A stretch of 64,000 bases of DNA from Mannheimia granulomatis (lineage in GTDB: Bacteria; Pseudomonadota; Gammaproteobacteria; Enterobacterales; Pasteurellaceae): positions 124,001 through 188,000 of the forward strand of contig NZ_CP015030.1 in the NCBI RefSeq assembly GCF_011455695.1. Direction: 5' to 3'. Each line of letters starts with the position of its first letter. Positions within the stretch are counted from its first letter, which is position 1. The translations under genes were made by a program, and so were the position numbers. Below, in pieces: positions 51,428 through 60,585 of this stretch. The notes under the pieces were generated by a model. That model ran no database searches and was not told where the DNA came from. It was given only the letters and a program-made list of their open reading frames with translations.

Positions 51428-54400
51428 TTACCACTGGTAACCCATACCTAGGCTACCACCGAAGTCGCCACGAGTATTGCTGTTTCCGGTTACTTTCCAG
51501 ATAACTTTACCATTATCTGAGATACGAGAATAACCAACAGCGATTGCAGCTTCATTACGGTATGTGCCACCAGATGTAGCTAGCATGCTTTTACCCGGTA
51601 AATATGCTTGTGGTAAGCCTGCTGTAGCAGTTGCACCGGCAATTCCCGCGCGTAAGCGTTTATCGGTTCTATTGATTTTGGCGTCAATATTGTTGATCTT
51701 ATTGTTAATATTTTGCTCAGATGCTCTTAATTGGCTAACATTAACTGCATCAGTATCTGCTGTACCGGCTTTAACATTCGTGATTTTATTTCCGGCCGCA
51801 TTAATACCTGATTTAGTTACACTTGGACCACCGGCAATAGTTAACCCGTTGTTATCAATAGTAGTATCTCCGGCTTTAACTGTATCGGCAGTTACTGTTT
51901 TCGCTGTGATAGAATTAACTTTAATATCTTTAGCTAATTTAACCGTTAATGTGCCATTACCGTCTGACACAACGCCGATATTATTATCAGTTAGTTGTGC
52001 TTCATTAGACACACCACCTTTTACCGTAACAGTAGAGCCTAATTTACGTTTAGAAGCAGTGCCGGTGTCACCAGCAAATGTTAATGGACTGGTTACCGCA
52101 TCATTTAATGCAGTAATTGCATCCCCTACATTATTAACCGTTTTACTTGCTTCGGCAGCAGGTGCTCCATTTACCACAGTATAACTTGGTGCTGAGACTG
52201 TGCCGTCAGTATTGACAGTTGAACCACCACCTAAAGCGTTGGCAACAGAGCTTGCAGTAGCATAAAGTTGGCTACCGTTAACAGCATCTTTTGAAACAGG
52301 TGAAATATCACCATCAGCTACGTTAGTTACTTTTAATTTGCCTGCATCGACACCTGTTGTTGTAACACTTGGACCATTATTAATGGTTAAGCCGTTGTTG
52401 TTTAGTTTTGAATTGCCAACAGTTACAGAGCCGGCAGGAGTTAAATCAATGTCTTTGGCTAATTTAACTGTTAATGTATTAGCATCTGTCGCCACTACAC
52501 CGATATTATCATCAGTTAATTTATCAGCATCGGCACCGCCTTTAACGTTCAGAGAATCACCTAATTTACGAGCAATTGCAGTTCCTGCATCATCCACAAA
52601 AGTAAGAGTACCATTGCTTAACTCATCCACTTTAGTATTTAAACTATCAATTTCGGTATAAGCTGCATAAAGTTGTGAACCGTTGATAGCATCGGTTGAC
52701 GAGTCTGAAATACGACCTGCTGCTACATTAGTTAAAGTACGTTCATTGCCTACAGAACCAATACTTACAGTTGAACTTGGCGTAGTACCTGCAAATGTGT
52801 ATGTATTGCCGTTTAGAGTTGCACTTTTTGTTGCAACTGCAGCTGCTGTTTCAGAGTTAGTACCTAATGCAACAGAACCTTGATGTGTTGCTTTTGCATT
52901 TTGACCAAGAGCCACAGCACCGGTTGCTGTTGCTTGTGATGAAACACCTAATGCAACAGAAGCCGCACCGGCAGCATTTGCACTGTTACCTAAAGCAATA
53001 GCAGAGCCACCTGCGGCATTGGCATTTCTACCCACAGCAGTTGACCACATTCCACCTGCATTGGCAGAGTTACCTAAAGCGGTTGACTGTGTACCTGCAG
53101 CATTTGCGTTATAACCTGCTGCAAGAGAGCCTGCACCACTTGAGCTTGCCTCATAACCTACAGCGGTCGAGTTTTCACCAGAAGCTTCTGATTTAGCACC
53201 TAATGCAGTTGCACGGGCAGCTGTTGCTGCTGAAGCTGTACCAATAGCTGTTGAGGTATCACCATTTGCATTGGCTGCAGAACCAACTGCTAAGGCATTT
53301 GTTGCGTTTGCATTAGCATTGTAGCCAACAGAAGTTGCATTCATACCATCAGCGGTTGAGCGAGGACCAACCGCGGTTGTACGTTCACCGTTTGCTTTTG
53401 CTTCTGAACCTAAAGCGGTTGCAAGATCACCATTAGCACTTGTTGCAACACCGACAGCCATTGAGTTAACGCCGCTAGAGCCTGTGTTATCATAGTTAGC
53501 ACGTTGAATACCGTCATCTGAAATACTGACGTAATGAGTTGCGAATTTGCTGATTGCTTGATTGAGCTGACTGACATTGACCGCATCAGTATCTGCATCG
53601 CCTGCGGCAACATTGATGATTTTATTGCCACCATTATCTAAGCCGGAGTTAGTAAGGCTTACCGGTTTGCCGGCCGCACCATTAGCAATAGTTACACCTG
53701 CATTATTAACAACAGTATTACCAGTTGTTAATGAACCATTAGTTCCTAAATTAACTTTTTCTGCTAATTTAATGGTTAAAGTATCGGTACCATCAGCCAC
53801 AACACCAATATTATTCTCGGTTAATGTGCCTGTAGAGCCACCTTTGATAGTAACTGCTGAACCTAAACGACGTACAACATCAGTTCCTGTATCCCCTTTA
53901 AAAGTTAACGGACTGATCACCGCAGTGTTTAATGCACTTAGTGCTGCAGCAACATTATTATATGTTCCTTTATTACCGTTTTCATCATCATTTGGTGTAC
54001 CACTTACTAAAGTGTAAGTTGGGTTAGATATTGTACCATTTTTGCCTACAGCTGCATTCCCACCAAGAATATTTGCGGTTGAGCTTGCAACATTGCCTAA
54101 TGCTTCTTGGGTTAAGTATAGTTGTGAGCCGTTGATTGCATCTGTTGAGCCTGAAGAAATCCTACCTGCAGCTACGTTAGTAATAGTGCGGGTAGTCGTA
54201 GTAGAGACAGTTGCACCAGTATTATCTGTAGTTATGATAGTTCCACCTAAGCTTACAGTAGCGTTTGGAGAATTACCTGCAAAACCACTATAAGTAATTC
54301 CATTTACTGTTGCTTCATTTGTACCTACGGTAGATTCTGTGATTGAATTGCTACCTAATGCAACCGCATTTTCGTGGTTTGCAGCAGAATTATATCCAAT

Positions 54401-55654
54401 AGCAGTTGCATTGAAAGCAGTTGAAGTTGATAAGCCACCAAGAGCCATAGCTCTCCTTCCACCTTCAGTTACATTTGCACTCATACCTAAAGCAATAGCA
54501 GTTGTTGCATTGGCAGTCGCGCGGTTACCTAAGGCGACTGATGACATACCTAATGCTTTTGATTCACGGCCAAATGCAGATGCATAGTCATTAGTTGCTT
54601 GTGCTTTGTTACCTACAGCTAATGATAGCAGTTTGGTAGCCTCAGCATAATAACCTAGAGCAGTTGAACCCTGACCTGGTGTTTTAGCTTCATAACCTAT
54701 TGCAGTTGAATTATCACCTGAAGCAGCAGACTTCGCTCCAATAGCTGTTGAATAAATAGCAGAAGCATTAGCAGTAGAACCATAAGAGGTACTTACTGAA
54801 CCTGTTGCTGAAGCGTGATCACCTACAGCAGTTGCACCACCTTGGTTAGTGTTTGGAATATTTTGGTCAGTAGGAGGAGTGGTATAACCATTTACACCAT
54901 TTGCCAGTGATGCACTACCAATTGCAATATTATTTTTAGTATTAATAACATTTAATGGTCCAGCTATATTTGAGTTTGCGTAAGTACCAATTGCAATATT
55001 ATGATCAGCAGCTGTGCCATCTCCTGCTCCAGTACCAATAGAGACTGTATTACTCGCAGTCAGATTAGCTCCGGCAGAGAAGCCTATACCTACGTTATAT
55101 TGTCTTGTTTGGTCGTGGTTTGCACCAGCTTGGTTACCAATAAATACTTCTCGGAAACCTATTGCATTTGACAAATATCCTACAGCTACAGAACGGTTAG
55201 ATGCCGTTGCTTCTGCACCTATAGCAGTTGAAGCAAGAGAAGCATTGGCTTTTCCGCCTAAAGCTGTTGATGCATCTTGAGAGGCTGTTGCATTATAGCC
55301 TATCGCAGTTGAAAGTTTGCCTGTATGGCCAGTCATGGCATTTGTATCTGGATCGATAGCGTTTGTTGCTATTACTTGAGAACCTGATCCGATAGCCATA
55401 GCAGTTACCGTAGTACCTGATTCTGCAGTAGATGAGTTATCAGGAATTTTACCTACAGTAACGGTATAATCTACTTGAGCCGCACTCACAAAACCCGCGG
55501 AAAGTGCAAGGCTTAATGCACTAAGTTTAATCACATTAGTGGCTGAAGGTGTTGTTTTGTTTGTTTTTGATTTTGTCGCGTTTCTGGATAATTCCGAAAC
55601 AACCATCCAAGTACGTTTAGCGTGATTCCAAACTACACGATAAATTTTATTCAT
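51428..55654 (-). CDS. Trimeric autotransporter adhesin (YadA/Hia-like)
   Basis: A 1408-residue surface adhesin. It begins with an ESPR-type extended signal (MNKIYRVVWNHAKRTWMVVS) and cleavage near SAGFVSAAQ (about 57). YadA-type head repeats (AxAxGxxAxAxG units) occupy two blocks (about 85-440 and 710-960). Five neck motifs of the DA(I/V)N(G/V)SQL type lie near residues 505, 690, 990, 1125 and 1305. Three related stalk modules (LTF-GD-GT...RKLG...VKGG...NNIGVV...LTVKLA) sit near 580, 1015 and 1190. A YadA_anchor barrel forms the last ~95 residues. No promoter homopolymer tract was seen. Confidence 0.95.
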   Translation of the reverse strand: MNKIYRVVWNHAKRTWMVVSELSRNATKSKTNKTTPSATNVIKLSALSLALSAGFVSAAQVDYTVTVGKIPDNSSTAESGTTVTAMAIGSGSQVIATNAIDPDTNAMTGHTGKLSTAIGYNATASQDASTALGGKANASLASTAIGAEATASNRSVAVGYLSNAIGFREVFIGNQAGANHDQTRQYNVGIGFSAGANLTASNTVSIGTGAGDGTAADHNIAIGTYANSNIAGPLNVINTKNNIAIGSASLANGVNGYTTPPTDQNIPNTNQGGATAVGDHASATGSVSTSYGSTANASAIYSTAIGAKSAASGDNSTAIGYEAKTPGQGSTALGYYAEATKLLSLAVGNKAQATNDYASAFGRESKALGMSSVALGNRATANATTAIALGMSANVTEGGRRAMALGGLSTSTAFNATAIGYNSAANHENAVALGSNSITESTVGTNEATVNGITYSGFAGNSPNATVSLGGTIITTDNTGATVSTTTTRTITNVAAGRISSGSTDAINGSQLYLTQEALGNVASSTANILGGNAAVGKNGTISNPTYTLVSGTPNDDENGNKGTYNNVAAALSALNTAVISPLTFKGDTGTDVVRRLGSAVTIKGGSTGTLTENNIGVVADGTDTLTIKLAEKVNLGTNGSLTTGNTVVNNAGVTIANGAAGKPVSLTNSGLDNGGNKIINVAAGDADTDAVNVSQLNQAISKFATHYVSISDDGIQRANYDNTGSSGVNSMAVGVATSANGDLATALGSEAKANGERTTAVGPRSTADGMNATSVGYNANANATNALAVGSAANANGDTSTAIGTASAATAARATALGAKSEASGENSTAVGYEASSSGAGSLAAGYNANAAGTQSTALGNSANAGGMWSTAVGRNANAAGGSAIALGNSANAAGAASVALGVSSQATATGAVALGQNAKATHQGSVALGTNSETAAAVATKSATLNGNTYTFAGTTPSSTVSIGSVGNERTLTNVAAGRISDSSTDAINGSQLYAAYTEIDSLNTKVDELSNGTLTFVDDAGTAIARKLGDSLNVKGGADADKLTDDNIGVVATDANTLTVKLAKDIDLTPAGSVTVGNSKLNNNGLTINNGPSVTTTGVDAGKLKVTNVADGDISPVSKDAVNGSQLYATASSVANALGGGSTVNTDGTVSAPSYTVVNGAPAAEASKTVNNVGDAITALNDAVTSPLTFAGDTGTASKRKLGSTVTVKGGVSNEAQLTDNNIGVVSDGNGTLTVKLAKDIKVNSITAKTVTADTVKAGDTTIDNNGLTIAGGPSVTKSGINAAGNKITNVKAGTADTDAVNVSQLRASEQNINNKINNIDAKINRTDKRLRAGIAGATATAGLPQAYLPGKSMLATSGGTYRNEAAIAVGYSRISDNGKVIWKVTGNSNTRGDFGGSLGMGYQW

Positions 55655-55909
55655 AAACCATTCCTTTTATTTATGTTAATTAGTAAGTATGAAGGCTACA
55701 TCTATTAATTGGTAAAATAGATTCGAAAAAAGTATAAAATCAGGATTTTATGGTGTAAATAGGCGGTGTTTTGTTAGTTTTTTTGGGGGTATTTATGAGA
55801 AGAGTTATTAAAATCATACCATTTTGTTACACATGGTATCCTTATTTTGATTTTTCATTTTTTATACATTAGAATTTGGAAAGAATGGTTCACTTTATCT
55901 GGAGGAAAA

Positions 55910-56647
55910 ATGAGCGGTACATCGATTTTAGTTAAGCTAAAACAAGAATTTTTAACTGGTTGGACCAGATTTGAGGCAGGTTGGTTGCTCACTTTTCTTG
56001 CGATCCAAATCGGAATTTTCATTTATCAGCCCGATACGTGGATTGCAACCATTGCAGCAATTACCGGTATTTTATGTGTGGTTTTTGTGGGTAAAGGTAA
56101 AATCAGCAACTATTTGTTCGGTTTAATTTCCGTCTCATTATATGCTTACATTTCCTATACCTTTAATTTGTATGGCGAAATGATGTTGAATTTATTCGTT
56201 TATGTGCCGGTGCAGTTTATTGGGTTCTACTTTTGGCGTAAGAATATGACCCGTGAGAATACAGTGAACAATGCCGGCGCTGAAGAGGTTATTGCTAAGT
56301 CATTAACCGCTAAACAATGGCTAATTGTAATATTTTCTGCCATTGTAGGAACTGTTCTTTATATTGAATTATTAAAATATTTAGGGAGTGCATTAGCAGT
56401 ACTTGATGGAGCAACTGTTGTGATCTCCATCGTTGCACAAATTTTGATGGTACTGAGATACCGTGAACAATGGGCATTATGGATTATTGTCAATATTATG
56501 ACTATTTCGTTATGGGCAGCAATGTACTTCCAAAATGGGGAAACCAGCTTACCGTTATTAGTGATGTATATAATGTATTTATGTAACTCAATTTACGGCT
56601 ACTACAACTGGATTAAACTTTCCCGCAACCATCAACAGCTTGCTTAA
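55910..56647 (+). CDS. pnuC: Nicotinamide riboside transporter PnuC
   Basis: Imports nicotinamide riboside, needed by Pasteurellaceae that cannot make NAD de novo. The 245-residue protein has about seven transmembrane helices and the family segments YVPVQFIGFYFWRKN and NSIYGYYNWIKL. GGAGG lies 5 nt before the ATG at 55910; the longer frame to 55847 lacks a site. The 255-nt gap from the autotransporter is AT-rich. Confidence 0.95.
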   Translation: MSGTSILVKLKQEFLTGWTRFEAGWLLTFLAIQIGIFIYQPDTWIATIAAITGILCVVFVGKGKISNYLFGLISVSLYAYISYTFNLYGEMMLNLFVYVPVQFIGFYFWRKNMTRENTVNNAGAEEVIAKSLTAKQWLIVIFSAIVGTVLYIELLKYLGSALAVLDGATVVISIVAQILMVLRYREQWALWIIVNIMTISLWAAMYFQNGETSLPLLVMYIMYLCNSIYGYYNWIKLSRNHQQLA

Positions 56648-56738
56648 CATAAGCACAAGCGGTTGGATTTTGTCATTTTTTCGGTATTATGTAGCAGTTG
56701 CACAAAGACCTCAAATTCATTGAAACCGCTTAAAAATG

Positions 56739-56773
56739 AAATACCCTAAACTGATTTTCAGTCTAGGGCATTT
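56739..56773 (+). terminator. Hairpin after pnuC, probable terminator
   Basis: AAATACCCTAAACTGA pairs with TCAGTCTAGGGCATTT (two mismatches) around TTT, followed by ATTAT. The T tract is weak. It may instead mark the left edge of the IS region. Confidence 0.55.
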
Positions 56774-56790
56774 ATTATCGCATACTGTAG

Positions 56791-57207
56791 CTAATAGGGA
56801 AAACTCACATCATTGTTATGCTGGTGATATTTTTGCCAAAATGTGTGATATTGTTTTTTCACAGAGGTGTTTAATAAAAACGGGATTATCAACGCATAAG
56901 TCGGGCAATTCCATAACATTTCACGTTGTGTATCAGTGCCGATTTTTGTGCGTAAATAACCAAACTGATACACCACACCTAACCCAACCGTTCCCCACTC
57001 TAATAGCATAACGACTAAAGTCGCATCAGTGAGTGATACCAGTATCTTATGGTGCGACAGCCATTGATAAAGTAGCACACCTACTACCAACATTATTATG
57101 GATAACATCAGCGTGTACCTCGCCTTTAACTGGTGGCATTGGCGGCAGACAGCACAAAAGGCTAAAACGTATAACATCATAGAAGCATAAAATAACATCG
57201 TTATCAT
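56791..57207 (-). CDS. Small membrane protein of unknown function next to the transposase
   Basis: 138 residues with about four hydrophobic helices (AFCAVCRQ near the first, LSIIMLVVGVLLYQWLS second) and a polar C-terminus. AGAGGA is placed for the ATG at 57207. It lies 24 nt downstream of the IS1595-type transposase on the same strand, so it is either a passenger gene of the element or a host gene next to the insertion. I recognise no family. Confidence 0.6.
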   Translation of the reverse strand: MITMLFYASMMLYVLAFCAVCRQCHQLKARYTLMLSIIMLVVGVLLYQWLSHHKILVSLTDATLVVMLLEWGTVGLGVVYQFGYLRTKIGTDTQREMLWNCPTYALIIPFLLNTSVKKQYHTFWQKYHQHNNDVSFPY

Positions 57208-57231
57208 AAGATTTCCTCTTATCAAGTGTGA

Positions 57232-58293
57232 TTAAATTGCTAGGTGATAGTGTGCTTCGTTTTCACTTAAACTCGCTATCCCAAAGACAGCAATCGGTCT
57301 TTTATTCCCTTGCCAATAACCCACAAAATGTCGTGAGGGCGGGCAACTTAGGCACTTGTTGAGTAATTGGGTAAATTTCTCTTTTACGCTTTTACGGCGT
57401 TCATCTTCCCGCCAAGCGGTTTCATTGGCATAGTGCATCATATAATTGTTACTGATTCGGTGATGAATTCCTGTAATCATTCGTCTGAATCGGGCAAAAA
57501 ACGATTCAGTAAGATTGTTGGTGATACCGTCTATCGAGCAGTATTCTTGTGAGTGATTCACTCGCTCCAGCCGATAATGAATGTTGAGTAGGTCATAGGC
57601 GGCATTTTCGTCTGCACAAATCATACTGTTAGCTTCCACTAGACGATGTGTAAGAGCAAGAATGTCATCGGTATTTTCTTCCTTAATCATTGCCACAATA
57701 CTTCTATCCGCCCCTTTTATAATCGACTGATTAGCCGCTCGTTGGCGGAAAACCATTACACACGCCTTGTCTTTACGTTGATTGCGTTTGGCTCGCCTAT
57801 CTATCCGTCTATGTTTAAAATTCTTCGGGCGAATGTAGTAGTTCACATAGCAACCGTCCGAATGTATATCACCTGATAAGGGGGTTAAATCTTTAGTGAG
57901 ATTTAGCGACTCTCGTAATTTATGCAGCAGCACCCAAGCGGTTTTATATTGCACGTTGAGCTTGTGGGAAAGCGAAACAGCGGACAAGCCTTTGCTTTCG
58001 GTGGCAAACAAATACAGAGCCATCAAAATCTGACGTAATGAGAGTTTATGAAATTGGAAAATCGTGCCAGTCGTAATCGAAAAGCGAGCGTGGCAATGCT
58101 TACATTGCCATTGTTGGCGAGTGTTAATGAAATAGGCGGAATGACGGACACCACAACGAGGGCAAACTTGCTCATCTTCCGTTCCCCAGCGGGCCTTTTT
58201 GAGTAGAGCCAGTATTTCTGCATCAGTAAGCCCAACCACTTGTGTCAGTGACAAGCGGCGAGCGTTCGCTGATAACAGGAAATGCTGTGCCAT
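57232..58293 (-). CDS. IS1595-family transposase
   Basis: 353 residues. N-terminal zinc ribbon (CPRCGVRHSAYF...CKHCHARFSITTGTIF), an HTH segment (LSLRQILMALYLFATESKG), then an RNase H-like catalytic domain with an Asp in GDIHSDGCYVNYY, a second in CADENAAYDLL, and NNLTESFFARFRRMITGIHHR at the end. These are the marks of the IS1595 (ISXO2-like) family. It is full length and may be active. I could not define convincing terminal inverted repeats or an 8-bp target duplication. Confidence 0.9.
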   Translation of the reverse strand: MAQHFLLSANARRLSLTQVVGLTDAEILALLKKARWGTEDEQVCPRCGVRHSAYFINTRQQWQCKHCHARFSITTGTIFQFHKLSLRQILMALYLFATESKGLSAVSLSHKLNVQYKTAWVLLHKLRESLNLTKDLTPLSGDIHSDGCYVNYYIRPKNFKHRRIDRRAKRNQRKDKACVMVFRQRAANQSIIKGADRSIVAMIKEENTDDILALTHRLVEANSMICADENAAYDLLNIHYRLERVNHSQEYCSIDGITNNLTESFFARFRRMITGIHHRISNNYMMHYANETAWREDERRKSVKEKFTQLLNKCLSCPPSRHFVGYWQGNKRPIAVFGIASLSENEAHYHLAI

Positions 58294-58304
58294 AAGAACA
58301 AAAA

Positions 58305-58405
58305 TCCCTTTATTACCACTCTCGATTTTTCAAGCCTTTTTAGGCTTAAAAACAATCAAAAGTTGTAATAAAGGGACTATTATCCGTGCCAAAAATGATA
58401 ATAGT
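58305..58405. repeat. Nested inverted repeats upstream of the transposase
   Basis: TCCCTTTATTAC (58305-58316) and GTAATAAAGGGA (58365-58376) are a perfect 12-bp pair enclosing a second hairpin, AAGCCTTTTTAGGCTT (58332-58347). A third pair, ACTATTATC (58376-58384) and GATAATAGT (58397-58405), follows at once. This is the main content of the 365-nt gap between the transposase and the next gene, and may include the right end of the element. Confidence 0.7.
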
Positions 58406-58416
58406 AACAGGGGGTA

Positions 58417-58461
58417 TTGTCAAGTGAAATTTTCAATCAAAAATTGAAAACTTTGTCAAGT
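58417..58461. repeat. 9-bp direct repeat flanking a hairpin
   Basis: TTGTCAAGT occurs at 58417-58425 and 58453-58461. Between them TTTTCAAT (58430-58437) pairs with ATTGAAAA (58443-58450). A small MITE-like footprint or a regulatory site are both possible. Confidence 0.5.
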
Positions 58462-58611
58462 TATTTTTGGTGAAATATAAAAAATAATTTTAACTGATTG
58501 ATATGTAAGTGCTATTTTTGCGGAAAACAACCAAAATTTAGGAATTTTTAGGTGTTTGATTGCTGTTATTTTAAACAGTGTGAATCTATCAACTTGAGTA
58601 AATAATAAACA

Positions 58612-58642
58612 AATCAGCCACCTTTCAATAAGGTGGCTGATT
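58612..58642 (-). terminator. Terminator of the lipoprotein-DUF805 operon
   Basis: AATCAGCCACCTT pairs perfectly (13 bp) with AAGGTGGCTGATT; on the minus strand it is followed by TGTTTATTATT. Confidence 0.85.
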
Positions 58643-58658
58643 AAGTATTTAATGCAAA

Positions 58659-59105
58659 CTAAGGGCAACGATAATACCGTTTTCCATCAATAAGAAGTGT
58701 ATTTTTGTTTACCAATTTTGCGTTGAGCGTTTCTTGAGTGACATTACTCGTAGTATCAGGATCGATATCTTGTGAGGTTACTTCTACTTGTGCATTAAAC
58801 GCATTCTCCGTTAATGAGTTAAATTTAAGCACTTTATAGCTCGCCCAAGTGAGCAATTCTAAATGGTTTTGTTTCGGATTAATAATTAAGAGTGGTTGCT
58901 CAAGAAAATCTCCCGCTGGAGGATTGCAGTGCTTGTGTCTATGATTCTTCTTGTTTACCCATTTACCCGCAAAACCATCAGGTATAGTTAGTGCTACCTG
59001 CTGATTTTGTTGTGGTTTGAGTATAGTGCCTAAATCTAAATTAGCACAAGCAGATAACATACTGCTAACAGCCAATACAGATATCAATTTAAAATGTTTT
59101 TTCAT
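58659..59105 (-). CDS. Putative lipoprotein of unknown function
   Basis: The signal peptide carries a lipobox (SSMLSACANL). 148 residues; the mature part includes GFAGKWVNKKNHRHKHC and ends in DGKRYYRCP. No domain recognised. Last of three genes with a DUF805 membrane protein and a second lipoprotein, gaps of 15 nt each, so the three form an operon. Confidence 0.75.
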   Translation of the reverse strand: MKKHFKLISVLAVSSMLSACANLDLGTILKPQQNQQVALTIPDGFAGKWVNKKNHRHKHCNPPAGDFLEQPLLIINPKQNHLELLTWASYKVLKFNSLTENAFNAQVEVTSQDIDPDTTSNVTQETLNAKLVNKNTLLIDGKRYYRCP

Positions 59106-59120
59106 ATAAGTTCCTTTTGA

Positions 59121-59777
59121 TTATTTTTTTATTTTACTTAATAGTAAATCCCAATATGGCTTTAGAATGAGCTTTATATTATCCACAACCTTTAGCACGT
59201 TACTTTCAAACTTAGCTAGTTTTTCCGATTCTTTCGGCATTTCTAGTGTGATTGGAGTATTAGGGTTATGAGGTGGTGGGCCGTATTTATTATGAAAGTC
59301 TTGACCTTTTTTGAAAAATAAAAACAACAAAGGAATCATAATAACCCAATTATCAAAGAATAACCAAATTGGGGCTAGAATAAATAATACCCACCAACCA
59401 AATGTGCCGATATCGTGCAAACGGCGTACTGCTCCTGCAATCCAACATATAACAAAGGGTAAAAATAGGAGATAAGTAAAAGAAGCTCGTATCATATTTT
59501 GAAATGTCGATCCTTCTAAATCTTGATAAAGAGTATTCGCTGTTTTATCAAGAGTTCCAGTGGCAGATAGCTCTATGATGGCGAAATATATTGACTTTTC
59601 AACATAATCTCTCGTATAGAAATTTTGAATATGCTCATCGTGAAAACTTTGAAATATTCTCATAAATAATGCGGTGATAAGCACAAAAGCTATTAGGGAG
59701 ATAACACTTATAATGATAAACTCAGAACGATTTGCTCTTCCCGAAGTGCTTATCCATTTTTTGAATGACTTTTTCAT
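59121..59777 (-). CDS. DUF805-family membrane protein
   Basis: 218 residues with a DUF805-like pattern: an N-terminal FKKWISTSGRANRSEFIIIS, about three to four hydrophobic helices, and RRLHDIGTFGWWVLFILAPI, the family's characteristic RRLHD-G-W motif. Function unknown. Unlike most DUF805 proteins it has a charged ~60-residue C-terminal tail. Middle gene of the lipoprotein-DUF805-lipoprotein operon. Confidence 0.82.
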   Translation of the reverse strand: MKKSFKKWISTSGRANRSEFIIISVISLIAFVLITALFMRIFQSFHDEHIQNFYTRDYVEKSIYFAIIELSATGTLDKTANTLYQDLEGSTFQNMIRASFTYLLFLPFVICWIAGAVRRLHDIGTFGWWVLFILAPIWLFFDNWVIMIPLLFLFFKKGQDFHNKYGPPPHNPNTPITLEMPKESEKLAKFESNVLKVVDNIKLILKPYWDLLLSKIKK

Positions 59778-59792
59778 AATTCTCCCTATTCA

Positions 59793-60434
59793 TTATTGGT
59801 TGAATGAATCATTGCCATATTGCTTAATGGTTTTTTCATATCCTAAACTTTTACAAGTTGGTAACTTCTTAAAAAATGTAAATGTTGTAGCTGAACTAGC
59901 AGATCCACTCTCAAAATTTTCCATCATATATAGAGAAGAGCCGCTTTTTGTTACCAATTTATAAAATGGCACTGTTCTTCTATAAGAATGACAATGCTGT
60001 TTTAATTGAGAGATTTTGATATCACTAGGATTTAAGTTGAAGAGCTTATAGAAATTTGAGTGAGTAAAATTAACAACGGAGCTAAATGATAGGCTCACAT
60101 CTTTCACCTTGTTATTTACTACTTCTACACTCGGGCGTACGACATTTGTAAAATTCCAAGATAGGGTTGGATCGTAATAATTGAATGTAGTCTCACTTAC
60201 AAGAGTTGATGAAAATTTAAACACTTGATGTGTGCCATCTTCATCAACGAATGTAGTGATATTTTGCCTTAAAAGAGGTAATACAGTCGCTGCCTTATCT
60301 GTGATGGCATATTGCTCATAAAATGTGAGAGGTGGCATTTGACTATTAGATGTGGCAAGGTTTGCGAGAGATTGAAGCTCTGCACAAGATGTTAGAGCAA
60401 GGCTGAATGGTAAGAAAATAAGGTGCTTTTTCAT
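59793..60434 (-). CDS. Putative lipoprotein of unknown function
   Basis: The lipobox is ALTSCAELQS. 213 residues; mature part YEQYAITDKAATVLPLLRQ followed by beta-rich segments. No family recognised. First gene of the three-gene operon, divergent from the XRE regulator at 60586 across 151 nt that should hold both promoters. Confidence 0.75.
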   Translation of the reverse strand: MKKHLIFLPFSLALTSCAELQSLANLATSNSQMPPLTFYEQYAITDKAATVLPLLRQNITTFVDEDGTHQVFKFSSTLVSETTFNYYDPTLSWNFTNVVRPSVEVVNNKVKDVSLSFSSVVNFTHSNFYKLFNLNPSDIKISQLKQHCHSYRRTVPFYKLVTKSGSSLYMMENFESGSASSATTFTFFKKLPTCKSLGYEKTIKQYGNDSFNQ

Positions 60435-60585
60435 ATCTGAACTCCCGAAGTTGTTTGAATTTAAATCTGAAACGTAGTATGATTCAAAGAAAATTCTACT
60501 GAATTATAATCACATAATGTAGCCACTCAGAGTGGTTATTCATTGCCACTACAAGTGTGTACCATCAATAATCAATCAGTGAAAA

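Noticed and set aside
51564-55280. Several plus-strand open frames across the autotransporter
   Set aside because: Shadows of the repetitive adhesin gene on the other strand; no ribosome sites or known domains.
51428-55654. CRISPR-like or tandem DNA repeats in the adhesin
   Set aside because: The repetition is degenerate and codon-based (head repeats and stalk modules), without regular spacers or palindromic direct repeats.
56739-58425. AATACCC near 56741 and its reverse complement near 58411 as terminal inverted repeats of the IS1595 element
   Set aside because: Only about seven bases match, the left copy is part of a hairpin after pnuC, and no flanking 8-bp duplication is visible.
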